From Isoetes taiwanensis (Eukaryota > Streptophyta > Lycopodiopsida > Isoetales > Isoetaceae): a stretch of 64,000 nucleotides of DNA. The stretch is taken from the NCBI GenBank assembly GCA_021234155.1, contig JAJEKV010000057.1, positions 6,541,821 to 6,605,820 of the forward strand, in the 5' to 3' direction. The translations under genes and the position numbers were made by a program. Below are positions 46,671-59,929 of the stretch, one piece after another. Every line of letters starts with the position of its first letter. Position 1 is the stretch's first letter. The notes beneath the pieces were generated by a model. That model saw only the letters and a list, made by a program, of their open reading frames with translations, searched no databases and was not told the DNA's origin.

Positions 46671-49600
46671 CTATGAGCCATGGTCGCCTCTGCCCGGCTC
46701 CAATTGGATTGTTATCTTGAGGAGATTCAAATCCGGGTTGTTCTGATTTATAGCAACACCATTTCTATGCTTCCATATGGTCCAAAGAGCAAGAGTTCTA
46801 ATGGTGTCCATGAAGGGAGAGCTATTTGCTATAAAGTCATATAACTGCTGTTCTGAGGCAGGGGGAGGACCTATGTAGTGGCTTATCCATGTCCAAAAAG
46901 GTGCCAGCCAAGGACATATGAAGATATGGCAGGATGTTTCAGCTTGGCCACATCCTAAAGGACATCTATCAGAGATTTGAGCATTGTATTTTGCCCTGTA
47001 AACATTAGACTTTAGGCTTTTATTGAGCACCAGCCATCTGAAAAAAATAACCTTTTTTGCACACTGCAATTTCCATCCTTTCTTTATGACCCTGATGGCC
47101 TCCTTCTCTGTACAACCCCACTGATTTGAGACTTTAGTTCCATGGTCACACAGCAGCAGGGCATATATTCTGGCCACACTGTAACCTTTTCCTTGTACAG
47201 TCCAGTTCTGATCTCTAGCTAGGGTTGTATTTCCCATCTGATGTCTAGTGAGGATCTTGTGAATGTTCCTGTTCGAGGTGGAGTCCTGTACCACATTGGA
47301 TATTTCCTGCCATGTTTTCCATTCTTCACCATTTAACATATTTCCAACAGTATCCAATCCACTGAGTTTCCATTCTTTGTATTTCCTTGGATGCTTTAAG
47401 GCTAGACATCCATCTTCCTCATCAACTAAGCCCTGATGCCAAAAGAAGTTAAAGTCCCTAGAAACATTTTCAATTGGATGAGCCTTAAAACAAACAGAAA
47501 CCTTATTCCAGGCTTGGATAATTCTTCTCATAATGGCAGATGTACCTGGAGCAGGATTGAGTTGGTAAAACGCTGAATCTGGGAGGTGGTGAGGGGTAGA
47601 TGTACTCCCTATCAAAGAAGTTTTCTGAATCCAGAATTTGGTAATTAGAAGGGCAGGAGACCTTGATGTTGACATCAAAGATCTCCACACTAGTTTTGCT
47701 GCCAAAACCTGGGCCTGTAAAAACAGATCTTTACATCCTAGTCCTCCTCTTTTCCTAGGGAGGGTGAGATGCTTCCACCCCACCATGTGTGCCCCTTGCC
47801 ATATAAATTCTTTCATGATGACCTCTAACTCCTGATATGTTTTCTTATCTGCAATTATGGCTGAAGAAAAATAAACATGAGAACTGGCTATTACTCCATT
47901 AATTATTTGCACCCTTCCAGCCAAAGATAAAGACTTGGGGTACATTTGGAGTTTCTTTTTAGTTTTGATGACAGTTGGTTCCCATAAGCCATGCATACTC
48001 ATGTTAAGAGCAAGAGGTAGGCCCAACAGTTTTGTAGCAGTATGGAGGCCACATACTTTGATTCCATGGATACTGTCATCTGAGCTGTCCAGAATGATTG
48101 CACACTTATCTTTATTTAAAACCACCCCAGATGCCTTTCCAAAGAGATCCATTGCCTCCAAGAAGTTCTTAATACTGTTTCCCTGCTTTCTTAAGAACAC
48201 AAACGTGTCATCAGCATATTGCATAACTGACAAGGTGTCAGTTGAACTAGGGAGCTTGAGACTACAGATTCTGTCTGTTTGTTGCAGCTTCATGATGATC
48301 CTTGTTACCATTTCAGCCACAATAAGGAACAGATAGGGAGCCAGAGGACATCCCCGACCCCCCTTTGCATTCAAAGAAGGAGGATGGGCAACCATTAACC
48401 ATGATCGCAGAAGCACCACTCGTAGCATTGAATCCAGCAATTTTTGCAATCACTTGCTCTGAAAACCCTAACTGGTCCATGGCTCTGTATAGAAAGTTCC
48501 AATTGATGGTATCATAGGCTCTCCTAAAGTCCAGTTTGAGCAGTACACATCCTTGGTTGGTAACCCCATTCCAGTGTAAACCCTCATACGCCCCAATGAA
48601 GTTATCCAATATGTTTTACCGGGAGAAAGCCCTCCGACCGAACGGATTAATTTTTTTTTCTGCAGGATTTTCTTGATTCTATTGGCAAAATTTTGGCCAG
48701 TATCTTGTATGATACATTTGTGAGAGATATTGGCCTCGGTCGAGAAATGTAGAGGGTTTGTCCACTTTTTATAACCGTGCAATTAAACCCGCATTTATTG
48801 CGGGGTGTAAATTCCTTGCCTGCCAGGCTCCTTGGATAAATGTAGTAATGTCTTTATCCATAATGCTCCAAAAGTGTTCATAAAATTCTGGTGGCAGTCC
48901 ATCAGGACCCGGGCTTTTCCCATGAGCCATACTTCTGATAGTTGCAAGAATCTCTGTCTCCATTGGAGTGGCTAGAAGCTGCTGATCTTCAATATGTGCA
49001 TCCTTAGGGCCAAGGTAGTCAAAGAACTCCATCATTTTTCCATTATCTGTACAGGTGGCTGCAAAGAGCTCCTTGTATTTATTGAAGAATAATTTCTGAA
49101 TGTCCTCTTGTTTGGAAAGTTCACTCTGATTCTCATCATGTAGTGAGACTATTCCATTGTTCATGATCCTGCTTTTAGCTGCTCTATAGAAGAATTTAGA
49201 GCTACAGTCATCCATTTGATTGACATACAGACTTCTACTCTTGACTGCCAAGCTTTTAGCTTCATGTTCTTCAATTAGCTTTACTTTTCTTTCCAGGAGT
49301 TCTTCTCTCTGTTGCAGCAATACATTAGTTTTGTCCAGGAAAAGCCTCTGTCTGATATCCCTCATTTCCAAATACACTTCCATCTTTTCCTGTTTCTTCT
49401 TCTTGTTCCACTCCCTACCCCATTGCTTAACCCAGTTTTTGATCTGCTTACATTTCCTAATGAACTCTTTCATTGAGCCACTAGCATTGACTCTCTCCAG
49501 AGTGGCATAAAACCTTGCAAAGTCTTCACAAAAGGTCTTGTTATTCAACAAACTAACATTAAGCTTGAATGATGTATCAGCATGTCTATTTTGAGGCAGG

Positions 49601-50307
49601 ATACCTGTGTCCAGAACTTGTGGATAGTGATCAGATATTGAGTTACTGCAGTCATTCTCAATAATCAAACTATCCCATCCATCTAAGGTAGATATATTGG
49701 TGTAAAACCTGTCAAGGAGGCAATATACCATGTCATTCCCTTGTCTTTTGTTACACCATGAGTATGCATTAGATGAAGAGGGAGCATGGTATACAAAGTT
49801 ATGGGCCAACTTGTCCCATTGTGTTCTCTCTCCTTTTGACATGTTGAGTTTTTTCCCTGCTTTCTGCTCCCATGAGGGAGTATTATTGAAATCTCCACTG
49901 AGAATCCAATTATTTGTATTCTGTCCCTGCAGCCACTCTGTCATATTTTTCCATTGTATCTCCCTCTCTTCAGGGGAAGTGGAAGCATAGACATTGATAA
50001 TGCCTACACTTTCTTGTTCTACCTCCAAGAAAACCACCTGCCATCTGCCTGAAGGGTGCACAAAGGAATTTACCTTTTTATATCCATTCCAGGCAATACA
50101 GATGCCCCCTTTTGTGCCATCTGCTGGGGCCCATATTGAGTCTCCATTGGGGAAGATCCACATGCCTAAATTTGATGCCTCAAAGACAGGTAGTCTATGC
50201 TCTTGCAGCAAGATTATGTCTGCCTTTAGTTCCTTCAAGGCAATCAGAGCCCTTTTCCTCTTTAGGGGGCCCTTAATCCCTCTTAAATTCCAAGACACAA
50301 TCTTCAT
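46671..50307 (-). pseudogene. LINE ORF2: endonuclease and reverse transcriptase
   Basis: The start is ATG 50307. The APE-type endonuclease has VSWNLRGIKGP, LLQEHRL, LSGDFNNTP and ISDHYP (50300-49620). RT begins with HGKSPGPDGLPPEFYEHF (about 48930-48880). KLDFRRAYDTINW, the catalytic QYADDTFVF (about 48225) and SLAGRVQIINGV follow. A C-terminal zinc-finger segment (CPLGCGQAETSCHIFICPW, about 46970-46910) is typical of plant L1 RT. Frame changes near 48780, 48650 and 48400 break it. It would nick the target and prime cDNA synthesis there. Confidence 0.9.
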
Positions 50308-52408
50308 TGGACTTTGGAACTTCTGGTTACAGGCCCATTCTCCCTGGGGGTATAGACCTTCTTCTGTCTTTTTTTTGTCTGTGGAAGTGGGGTGGCAAAG
50401 GTTAGTTCTTTTGGATTCCCCCCATTTTCATCTTCACTATCCTCTTCCCCCTCCCAAAACTTTCCATGCAGTGTGGATGAATTGTCTTTCAATTCTCTTA
50501 ATTGTGCAGCTGGAGTTTTGAAGATATCTTTTTCTGTCACAGGGATGTCATGAATCGCTTACAAGTCTATTGGTTTGTTCACAATTAGTTCCCTGGCCTA
50601 CTGGAGTTACAAGCATTTGGGGGTGAGTTCCCAATTCTTGGCCAGCTGGACTTAGAGGTCTACTAATGTGTTCAGCACCAATTCCTTGGCCTCCTGGAGT
50701 TGTAACCTTTTGGCTCAGAACATTGTTCTGCTCAGCTTTTGCATGTCCCTGTGATATGCTTAGATCTACATCTGTACTTGTATTTTCAGGTAAGGCTCCA
50801 TCATGATCAGAGTGGTGTGTTTAGGGATGTCTGTGGAAGGCACTTGTTCTGATACCTTCTCAATGCTCCCTGGCTCTTTGGGGAAAAGCTCCACAACAGG
50901 TAGAGGGGAATCAACACTAGACTTGGGTGAGCTTGGCCCCCCTTTTTCTTTATATCCAGCTAATTCCTCAGAAGAGGAATAATCATTCCCGACACTTTGA
51001 GGTTCCCTGATTGACAAAGAAGATGGATCTTTCTTTTTCGATTAAGGATTCTCCATAATGCTTTTCCCTTTTAGACTGGGATTATTGAGGACCTTAACTT
51101 TGGAAGATTCCTCCATGAATTGAACTTTCTTTTTCCATTCACTCTTTGTCCTCCTTTCCACACTCCTTCCATACTCTGCCTTAGCCTTTTCTTTCTCTTT
51201 TTCTTCTCTGATTCTCTGTTTCTTTCTTTTTCTTTTCTCACTGCCATTTCTGTTCTGCCTTTGTCTTTCTAACCTTCCTTTATTTGGTGTAATCCAGCCC
51301 TCCTCCTTCTTCTTCCCTGGGTTCACTTCCTTGAGCCCAGTCTTAATCTCCTTCCCCTTTACAAATTCCCCATGGAGTCGATACCACAAGCCGAGAGGCA
51401 TGGCCGAGGCGTCTGCCATACCAGCTTCAAGGATTTAGGATTACCAAAGTAATCCATAAATTTGATTTCTTCAGGGATTGGCTTCAGGATATCAATTTGT
51501 GCCCATACTTTTGGGGCTTTGTCTTGGGAGATTTCCCAGCTTATGATATTCCCTGTATTCTGGAACAGAGTGAGCAAAGACTGCTCGTTCCAATACAGGG
51601 GGTTTAGTCCTTGTAAATATGTCCAAGCCGGGTGGAATAGTTCAGAGAAGCTTTGGGAATCAAAGGATGGGTACCATTTCTGGAAGAAAACTTGAGTGTT
51701 GGCTTTGGAAATAGTACCCTGTTTGAGAAGAATATTGGCTGTTTGACTGTTACCACATTCTACCATAAAAAAAGGAAAGTCAATCCAATAGATACTGCTG
51801 ATAACGACCCCCTGTTCCAATCTCTCTAGTTCCCCTTTTAAAAATTGAAGTCTTACCCCCTCATGACGAATGCAACCAATAAGGCCTCGAGATTTCAGAA
51901 ATTTAAGTTTATTTTCTACAGCTGCATTTCGAAGAGGCTTACCCACAAACACCGGTTCTTTGTCTGCAAGCAGTCCCTTTCGCACTTCTTCCCCTACTTG
52001 ATTCGCATAGTCCAGTATTTGATCCACTGCCTCCTTCTGGCGCTGCAAGATCCCCACTCCTGAAGATCTCCTAGTGTTCACCATATCTGCAGTAGAGGTA
52101 AGGAAATCCCCAAAAGCTACAAATTCCTTCACCTTTTCACCCTTTTCGATCGCTGCAAGGTGACCCACTATCTCCCGGATTTGGCTATGGCCTTTCACAC
52201 TTAGGGTACGAATGGTATCCAATAGCTCTGTAATCCCGTCATTATTTCCTCCCGTCACTGTTGTCCCTTTTTCCCCCAAATCTGGCCCTTTCTGTAAATT
52301 CTGCACATTTCCCAATACCAATCCCATCTGTCCCAATTGTTGTACATTCCCAGACAGCCCTGTCCCCTGACCCACTGTTTCCAACGAATCTTGTCCTTTT
52401 TTTTCCAT
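50304..52408 (-). pseudogene. LINE ORF1, RNA-binding gag-like protein
   Basis: ATG 52408. A Gly/Asn/Gln-rich start leads to a DUF4283-like domain (about 51900-51440, with WIDFPFFMVECG and PKVWAQIDILKPIPEE). A frameshift near 51410 follows. A very basic Lys/Arg/Glu region comes next (51300-51120). The C-terminus ends GPVTRSSKVQ with a TGA (50306-50304) that overlaps the ORF2 ATG by two bases. Several stops lie in 51044-50540. An extra upstream frame (52732-52457) may be a leader ORF. Confidence 0.7.
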
Positions 52409-52902
52409 TTTTTAATATTTCCTAACTTTCCACTAATCTGCAAGCAATCTGTACTCCTAACTATAAACTCTCACCACTATTTTGCTATCTGACCACGAAC
52501 AATGCGTATGGAAGATGCCAGCCGCACTTGCATTCCTGTCTCCCACAAACTCCCCCAACCAAGATTCAAGAAGCAGAACCTCAGATTGGGGAGTCACAGA
52601 AGAAATAGGTGTAAACAATTCTTCCGGGAAGAATCTGTTGTACACCAAGCTCTCCCATAGCCATGCACTCTCACCTTCTAGCCATCCACAAGAGAATCTC
52701 TCTCCTTGGACTAGGATCGTGAAGAGTCTCATGGTTTAGGGTAGAAGGGTTTCTGTTCTCCCTCCCGCGCTCGTGCTCGCGCTTCCGCCATCGACCGGAC
52801 CAACCTGCGTGCAACAACCAAAATTGTGCATTTTTAATGTTTTTTTTTTCGTATGTATAAGTGTAAATTATTAAATAAATAATATTATTTGTTCCTTGGA
52901 AA

Positions 52903-52925
52903 CACGTGTCAAAAGTGGCTATAAA
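52903..52925 (+). promoter_or_regulatory. G-box and TATA box before the second leader ORF of B2
   Basis: CACGTG (52903-52908) is followed by TATAAA (52920-52925), then a CT-rich leader and ATG 53003. Spacing fits a plant core promoter with a start site near 52950. Confidence 0.45.
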
Positions 52926-53002
52926 GTCACTTTTTGTCCATTAGGGTTTCATTTGCTTCTTCTTCTTCAACGCCTTTCCTCCTCCTCCCTTGCTCCTTGT
53001 TC

Positions 53003-54293
53003 ATGATGGATCGCCCTACACTCCAACAATGGTACCTGGACGGTGAACACTGGAACCCTGCGGTTCCCTTTGAGACCCTGCATCCATATTTGCTCCAGCA
53101 AGTGGATCTTATCCAAGGCACATCCTGACTACACTCATTTCCTTGAGTTCTTCTTCGAAGAAATCGTACCTGAGTGTGTACCTAATGAGGCTGACTACCA
53201 GCTGTACCTCAACTCCAACACTTTGATAGCAATGTTGGGAGATGACGAACATGCACGGAATATTCTCAAGGGAATCAGGCGAAGAGGGGTGGATCTCCCT
53301 ATTGTTAGTATAATCCGCGAGCTTTGTTATGAAGCTCGTTTCGCGTTGGCCATAGTTATGGATCAGTACATAGAGGATGTGCAGGCACCCTCAGAGCAGT
53401 CTACGACACCATTACCTTATGACCCAGAGGATGATGATGTCGTCGATGAGAATGATTTTGTACAATGGAAGCAGGTAGCCATGGAGGCTCCGACACCCCG
53501 TGACCGAGCTCATAAGCTCGCCGGGCTGGATCTTTTACACGCTATTCTCTTGAATAATCAAGAGTATCTTCTTCTAGAAGACATCATGTGGGCCTATCGA
53601 GTTATAGCCGACATCCGTAGCAGGCGAAAGCCTGACGTCCTTTATGAGCTTGCAGAGTTTTGTCAGGATGATTTGTTAGATTTTACTACACATGTGGTTC
53701 CGCCACTGCAAGTACACGATTTGCTGACATTCTAGCCAGAGGAGATGGAGCCCCTTGAGATCCTCTTGTCTCTGCGTCAGTTCATGTTGCAGGATGCACC
53801 ATCTCAGCCCCCTGCAGAGCGTTTTGCTGGTATCATGCAATCTCCTCCTACAAGTCAGCCTTTGCAGATTACTATGGGGGAGGTAGATCAAGGTGAGGAA
53901 GACCTTTGTGATACTAAGGCGAGTCTTCGGGATGATAAAGAAGAGGCGGAGCAGGAGAAGATAACTCTGAATTTGGAGAAAGAAACAGAAACTTTGGTAG
54001 ACCCACGGATCAAGGCTATGGGCAATCATTTAACACGATTCTTCCTTTCTGCCTTCCGACAGGGCGAGGTTCTTTTCTTCTCTAAACACATGGGGCCTCA
54101 GTCTGAAGCATCTTGGTGGGCACTTCGTGCATTGTCCACTTTAGCTGACCACAAGAAGATCGACTATCACACTACCACTATTACATTGGTCCGACGCGAT
54201 CTTGCTCTTGCGGCATTGGGGGATATTGCGGGCTGGACCAATGTGCGACTCCTTGTTGCAGCACCTCTGGCAGCTTTCTACCACCGGATGTAG
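53003..54293 (+). pseudogene. B2 second leader ORF, unknown
   Basis: It starts MMDRPTLQQWYLDGEHWNP. A frameshift near 53115 moves coding to the frame running on to 54293, with one TAG (53733-53735). Visible parts are an N-terminal helical region (HPDYTHFLEFFFEEIVPECV), an acidic loop (about 53430-53450), and a C-terminal helical domain with FLSAFRQGEVLFFSKHMGP and TLVRRDLALAAL. No catalytic or metal-binding motif and no membrane segment were seen. Its own promoter-like sequence lies upstream. In element B the same place holds a weakly similar ORF. 54294-54560 holds no gene. Confidence 0.55.
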
Positions 54294-54560
54294 CATCTCG
54301 AGCCGCCCTCTCTGCTAGTCCTAGCGCCACTTTAATGTGCTATCGACCGCCCCCACGGTCGGATGTGCCTATGGAGGAAGATGCGGGACCTAGCTCTTAG
54401 ATATAAATTGATAACTATAAATCTCTGTATTGTTTGCAAATGTAATTATCAATTGGCATTTTCAATGAGCCATCATATAATATAAACTATTTTCTATGTT
54501 TGATTGAACGATTGAATATGGTCTTAATTGCGACACCTTGTATATTATTAAAGATTTTAT

Positions 54561-55194
54561 GTGTATATAGACGGTGTACGTAATGCTTTTTGGCATACCC
54601 CTCCGGATGCCGGCAGGTTGACACCTGAGCAAGAGCTCATTATGATGAAGAGACAGTTGGGAGAACTTCAAGCATATGTTTTGAACACAAACCCTCCGCA
54701 GCTCACACCTGAGAACGGATCAAAGTTACCGCCCTTGCCACCAAGCCCACCACCGCAGCAGCCACCGGCACCAGCACCCGTGCCCGGACATAAGAAACGC
54801 CATGCCAAGCGACGTAGAAGCCCTTTTACTGAGAGTGCTATGTCTTCACAGACCGACACTTTAAAATCATCGGAGTCATCCGTGTCATCTGGTCACCATG
54901 CCAAGGTACATGATAAGGAGTACCGCAAGACAGTGGACACAACTATTACAAGCATATGGAAGAACAGGAAATTAGCACAATTTGATGACAAGTCCAGAGG
55001 TCTTAACGCTGAATCCTGGTTGGACGAAATGAAAGAATTTAGCAAGTCATACGGAATGACCGAGAAGGATACAGGTAAAGTCGCCACTACCAACCTCACA
55101 GGTGCAGCAAGGATCTGGTGGAAAGGTTATGCTAGGGCAAAGCATTTGGACAGGAGCAGGTGTAAATTCAGGAAGTTTGCAAAAGCCTTCAAAT
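54561..55194 (+). pseudogene. B2 gag, cut by copia
   Basis: The frame has a Pro-rich segment, a basic KKRHAKRRR stretch and a Retrotrans_gag domain (WKNRKLAQF, ESWLDEMKEFSKSYGM, NLTGAARIWWKGYARAK, CKFRKFAKAFK). It breaks at 55194, where the copia LTR starts; the element B gag continues KRHYVPRE at that point. The start codon is unclear because the frame opens after a stop. Confidence 0.8.
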
Positions 55195-55554
55195 TGATAG
55201 AACTAGTGCAAAACCAGCACAAACCGGCAAGATCGACTCAAGAGATAGAATAGAAGACAAGAATAACTCTATTGAGAAAAGCAATAGGAAATACAATATC
55301 TACTTATGAGCATTGCATAGTACATAACGTACAATCAATATATACAACCGGTGAGACTAAGAATAGTAGTCTACCGTTTAACCACCGCGCACTAATTACG
55401 GCACTGATTTAGGGTCGGTCGTTTCGATCTTCTTTGACAAAGTGATGCCTTACAGACATTTCAAAGACCTTCTCAAGACTGTGTGCTAAGTCTTTGAACC
55501 ACCTGCTGTTTTCAGCACATTATGCTTAGTCAGCATATTTATATTCCAACACTC
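55195..55554 (-). repeat. copia 3' LTR
   Basis: 360 bp, TG at 55195 and CA at 55553-55554 in plus reading. The minus-strand start carries ATATAAATATG, a TATA-like element. Confidence 0.8.
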
Positions 55555-55587
55555 TCCCTTAAATGTTGCTGACTAAGCAGAAGAAAA

Positions 55588-58500
55588 TCAGCTGAAACCA
55601 AGGTAATCCTTCTCTCCCTTCAGCTGCAATTTCTTCATGCCCAAACTCTCCTTCACATTGACGAACTTAGATCCAACTAATGGTTTGGTAAAGCCATCAA
55701 GAAACCCGATCCCGTGAGGAGCAATGAACAAGTTGAGAAGATCCCATTTGGATCGCCCCCGGACAAAACACAAGTGGGTGTCAAGGTGTTTTGTCTTTGG
55801 GTGGTACTTAGCATCCTTGGCAAGATGGATGGTACTTGTGTTGTCACACAATATAACGTTAGAGGATGGAGGTACCGCAGATCTGTCCCACAAATGTTTA
55901 AGCCACAACAATTCCTGCATCCCAACACTGAGTGCTTTGAATTCTACCTCCGTGGTGCTGATTGACATTGTAGACTGTCTTTTGGACAACCAAGTCAGCA
56001 CGTTAGGCCCTATGAACGTGACCATCCCTGTTGTGGACCTCACGCTATCATGACAATTAGCATGATCTGCATCAACAAAAACTTTCAGCTGGAAATCAGA
56101 GGACCTCTGATAAAAGAGACCTTCCTGTGAAGTCCCCTTCAGATATGCCAGCAGTCTTCTAGCAGTCTTTTAGCAGCCTTCCAAAGGCGACACGCCTCGG
56201 GATTGTTCGTGAATCTGCTTTCAAAGACTCCCACCAAAAGAGATATCAGGTCTAGTGACTGTGAGATATATCAATGCCCCTACCAAGCTTCGATAGAGTG
56301 TGGGATCACACTCCTCACCATCAAAATCAAGCTCAAGCCTTGTGCCTGGATCAAAAGGACTTGCCATAGTCTTGCAATCTTGCATACGATACTGCAGTAA
56401 CATTTTTTTGATATATTTCTGCTGAGAAAGATAGATGCCATCTGAGTGCTGCCACACTTCTACACCTAAACAGTAATGCATAAGGCCAAGGTCAGTCATC
56501 TCGAAGGACGAAGATAACTTCAACTTCAGTATAGAAATCAGCACATCAGCATCTCCTGTGATGACTAAATCATCAACATACAAAACCTCAATGCACATTC
56601 GGCCTTCATATGATTTGTAATAAAGATTGGGGTCTGCTGCACTTCTGCTGAACCTCTGCTCAAGAAAGAAAGCATTAATTTTCGCATGCCAACATCTTGG
56701 AGCCTGCTTCAAGCCATAAATGCTTTTCTTCAAATGACAAACCAACTGCTCCTTCCCTTGAACAACAAATTCTGGAGGTTGAGTCATATAGACCTCTTCC
56801 TCCAAATCACCATTCAAAAAAGCAGATTTAATGTCCATTTGAAATATTGGCCAACCTTTCATCGCAGCAACAGCTATAACTAATCTAATAGTGGACATTC
56901 TGGCTACGGGAGCAAAGACTTTATCATAATCTAAGCCTTTTTTCTGTGCAAAATACCCTTAGCTACAAGTCTAGCTTTATGCTTTGACACTGTCCCATCA
57001 GCATGAAATTTGGTTCTAAACACCCATTTACAGCCAAGAACGTGCTTATCAGCGGGGAGTTCAACCGATTCCCATGTGCCTTGCTTCAGCAATTGAGAGT
57101 ATTCTTCTTTCATTGCATGCTGCCACTGCGGATCACTAGCTGCTTCATGAAAGGTTTGTGGATCAACATGATCCTGGACCTTTGCCATTAAGGCAAGGTT
57201 ACATGATCCATTAGACTTCTCCTGTTTCTCCATCAGACGTGCTGATCTCCTAGGTTCAACAACAAAACAACAGTCTTTGCAACCGGGGCTTACGCAACAA
57301 TTTGTTTCTCCTTGAGACGTGCTGATCTCCTAGGTTCAACAACAGGAGGTATAGCAGGTGCTACAATAGGTGCTGTAACAGGTCTTTGGATCAAAGCTAC
57401 AAAGTACCTTCATGTGTGCCGGACTCCCCACGAAAGGAACCAACCTCGCCATGGACCATAGGGCGAGTGGAATTGGGATCATCCCGCCACTACTTCGTGC
57501 AAATATGAGTTCAATTGGAGAAACCACTAGAGAGGGAGAGAAAGGTCTACCGGCCAAATGCAATCGATCTCCAACATCCAAGCCGCCTTTGCCATTGTGA
57601 ACCGCAGGAGAATCACTCGAAGATAGACCATAGTACACAAAGATCTTCAACGAAACCGAATTCCTGCTTACAATAACCTGCTTGTTGGAAGGATCATACA
57701 ACTTGTAACCTTTCTGATTTTCTGGATACCCAATAAAGATGGCTATGACAGCCCTGTCATGCAACTTCCCATACTTTTTCAGCTTCTCAGCAGGTATGGA
57801 AGCATAAGCCAAGCATTCAAACACCCTCAAATGAGACACATCTGGTTTCATTCTCCAAAATGCTTCATAAGGAGTCACATCCTGGACTGCCTTAGTAGGC
57901 GATCTATTTGCCAAATATGCTGCTGTCACTACTGCCTCTCCCCAAAAAAATTCAGGCAGTTGCTTGTGACTCATCATAGATCTTGCCAAATCAAGCAATA
58001 AGGAATGATTAACTGTCTTTCAATACCTTCTTCCATGAGAAACTCATCAAAGGCATTAGAAACATATTCACCTCCATTATCACTTCTCAAGTTTTTTATT
58101 ACTAACCACAATGCAGCGCTGATTTCCGCCGCTTTGAAGGCCTTGAACTTGCCAAGCACCTCGAGTTTGCGGTGCAAAAAGTATATACCCAAGTGTACCT
58201 CTTCGAAATCATCAATCGTGGTCAAGAAATACCTCTTTCCACCTAGTGAAACATCGGGGCATATAGCACAAATCGAATGCAAAGGCTCAAGAGGTTGAGT
58301 TGCTCGATGAATAGCCTGCTGTAGAAAAGGCTGTTGAGGTTGCTTTCCGAGATGGCATGCAGCACACTCAAGCTTGACACATTTGAGAGAGGGAATACCT
58401 GTAACCATCTTGTTCTTGTACAAAGCATGTATAGCGGTGCCTCCAACATGATCAAACGAGCATGCCACGGATGCTCGCCAGCCAAGTCGGCACATACAAG

Positions 58501-58900
58501 ACCATGTTCAAATTTTATGAACCCGAACCATCAAAGACATACAAACCATTCTCAGTAGCATCCATCGTGCCATGAACTACGCAGACTTTTCAAGTCAATT
58601 CCTTCAAGTGGATCGCCCAGCCAGATAGGCTTTGCCATTTCCGAAATAATGTAATGGCTCATTTATCAAATTCAAAGCCAGACATGATATTAGATCATCA
58701 AATCGAGCAAACATGACATTTCTCACCTTACTAATTACATCACGCCCATGCAATTGAAAAGCTACAATCCCCTTTCCCGTGATAGGAAGAGAATATCCAT
58801 CACCCATCTTCACATCACCTCCGATCGAGGTTCAAGTTCGTAAAACACATCCGAATCTCCCAGAAGATGAACCGTGGCTCCCCGAGTCCAAAATCCAAAT
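55588..58900 (-). pseudogene. copia pol: protease, integrase, RT, RNase H
   Basis: A protease end with MGDGYSLPITGKG (about 58800). Integrase has a zinc part with CAACHLGK, a DDE core (TTIDDFEE, RSDNGGEY) and VFECLAYASIPAEK (57800-57760). RT has LGCKWVFRTK, FQMDIKSAFLNGDLEEEVYM, SIYGLKQAPRCW and the catalytic LYVDDLVITG (about 56575). RNase H has TEVEFKAL and LSKRQSTMSISTTE. Frame changes and stops lie near 58000, 57330 and 56930. All domains are in the standard copia order. Confidence 0.88.
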
Positions 58901-58979
58901 CCTTTCAGGGTGTTGGCACTTTTGCAAGATTCAGATATTTAGCATCAAAGTGGCACATGCAACAGCACTTGTCTCTCCC

Positions 58980-59313
58980 TTAGAGTTGATCATCATGCTT
59001 CTCGTGGTCACTATCCTTTGAGCTTTTCTTCTCCTTCTTACAATTCGAACTGTAGTGACTCTTTTCACCACAATTCCAGCACTTGAACTCCTTGGATTTC
59101 TTACCTTCAGACTTCACATTTTCTGACTTCCTAGAGTCTTTGCTATCAACAAACTTCTTCTTGGTGTCAGCCCGAGAAGTAGACACAAAATTAGCATGGT
59201 CCACTCTCCCATCCCTTTGCTTATGCACCAACTCCTCTTGTTGCAGTAGAATGGTTACTTTGGCTATATCAATCTTCTCCTTGTATCTGATCTTCGAAGA
59301 GATAATATCGTAC
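58980..59313 (-). pseudogene. copia gag C-terminal half
   Basis: The frame carries YDIISSKIRYKEKIDIAKVT, a Lys/Ser-rich stretch and one CCHC knuckle, CWNCGEKSHYSSNC (about 59085-59044). A2 cuts it at 59313; the N-terminal capsid lies outside the window. Confidence 0.8.
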
Positions 59314-59903
59314 TGTTTGGGGTCTGGGTTCGGGAACTCCTGCAAGACAGCCCTCTGTGAGGACCCGTGGATCTAACAGGAGAATCCGGGGACTATGTCA
59401 CGCGGGATTTGCAAGAAAACAAAGGAAAGGGAAAAGAAAACAAAAGAACAATGAGACAACAATGATAAGCTTCCTTGATATCAATGATGATGATACATGA
59501 GCTCTCGCAACCGAGAGAAAACTGAAATGAGACAAGACTCAAACTCATCTAAAAACTCATGTGCTAGCTCTACTCATATATATAGTACAATGGCCTTTGG
59601 CCCAATATAGACACTCTGACTGATTTCGGTGCCGACTCCTGGAAGGAGGCCTGATTTGCAGGAATGCTGGCGGTGCCTCTTGAAAAGCCTGAAATCACGC
59701 TGACGCTGACGCGGGCGGTGACGGGCCGTCACTTGTCTGAGCGCCGCCTCTTGTTGACGCCAGGCGTGGTCTTTGTCTGCATGGTCTGCTTGGTCTTCTG
59801 CTGAGCCTTTGACGATGGACCCGTGCCTGGTTGTGGATCCTTGGCCTTGACCTGGTCCGTCAGATGATGAATAGTCCCGTGCACTGGAGGCACAGGACTA
59901 ACA
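59314..59903 (-). repeat. A2 3' LTR
   Basis: TGTTTGGGGTCTGGG to GGACTAACA, 590 bp. Aligns with A1 23658-24263. The minus-strand TATA box (CTATATATATGAG) lies near 59575-59588. Confidence 0.9.
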
Positions 59904-59920
59904 CTCCCCCCCACCAAACG
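59904..59920 (-). other. A2 polypurine tract
   Basis: The minus strand reads CGTTTGGTGGGGGGGAG directly before the 3' LTR. This fixes the orientation of the A family. Confidence 0.8.
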
Positions 59921-59929
59921 ACACTCAGC

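Larger units (their letters stand above)
45961..52820 (-). mobile_element. full-length L1-type LINE
   Basis: A plus-strand T run (45956-45977) marks the minus-strand poly(A) tail. The 15-bp target duplication AAATTGTGCATTTTT lies at 45946-45960 and 52821-52835. ORF1 and ORF2 follow in order from 52.7 to 46.7 kb. At 6.86 kb it is of full plant-L1 length. Frameshifts in both ORFs make it inactive. Confidence 0.9.
55195..59313 (-). mobile_element. Ty1/copia element in B2 gag, 5' part cut by A2
   Basis: The 3' LTR is 55195-55554, starting TGTTGGAATATAAATATG on the minus strand. The PPT TTAAGGGAGAG (55565-55555) abuts it. The target-site candidate CAAAT (55190-55194) lies at the left. Order on the minus strand is gag, PR, IN, RT, RNase H, LTR, which defines Ty1/copia. 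The gag N-terminus and 5' LTR should lie beyond A2, outside the window. Confidence 0.88.
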
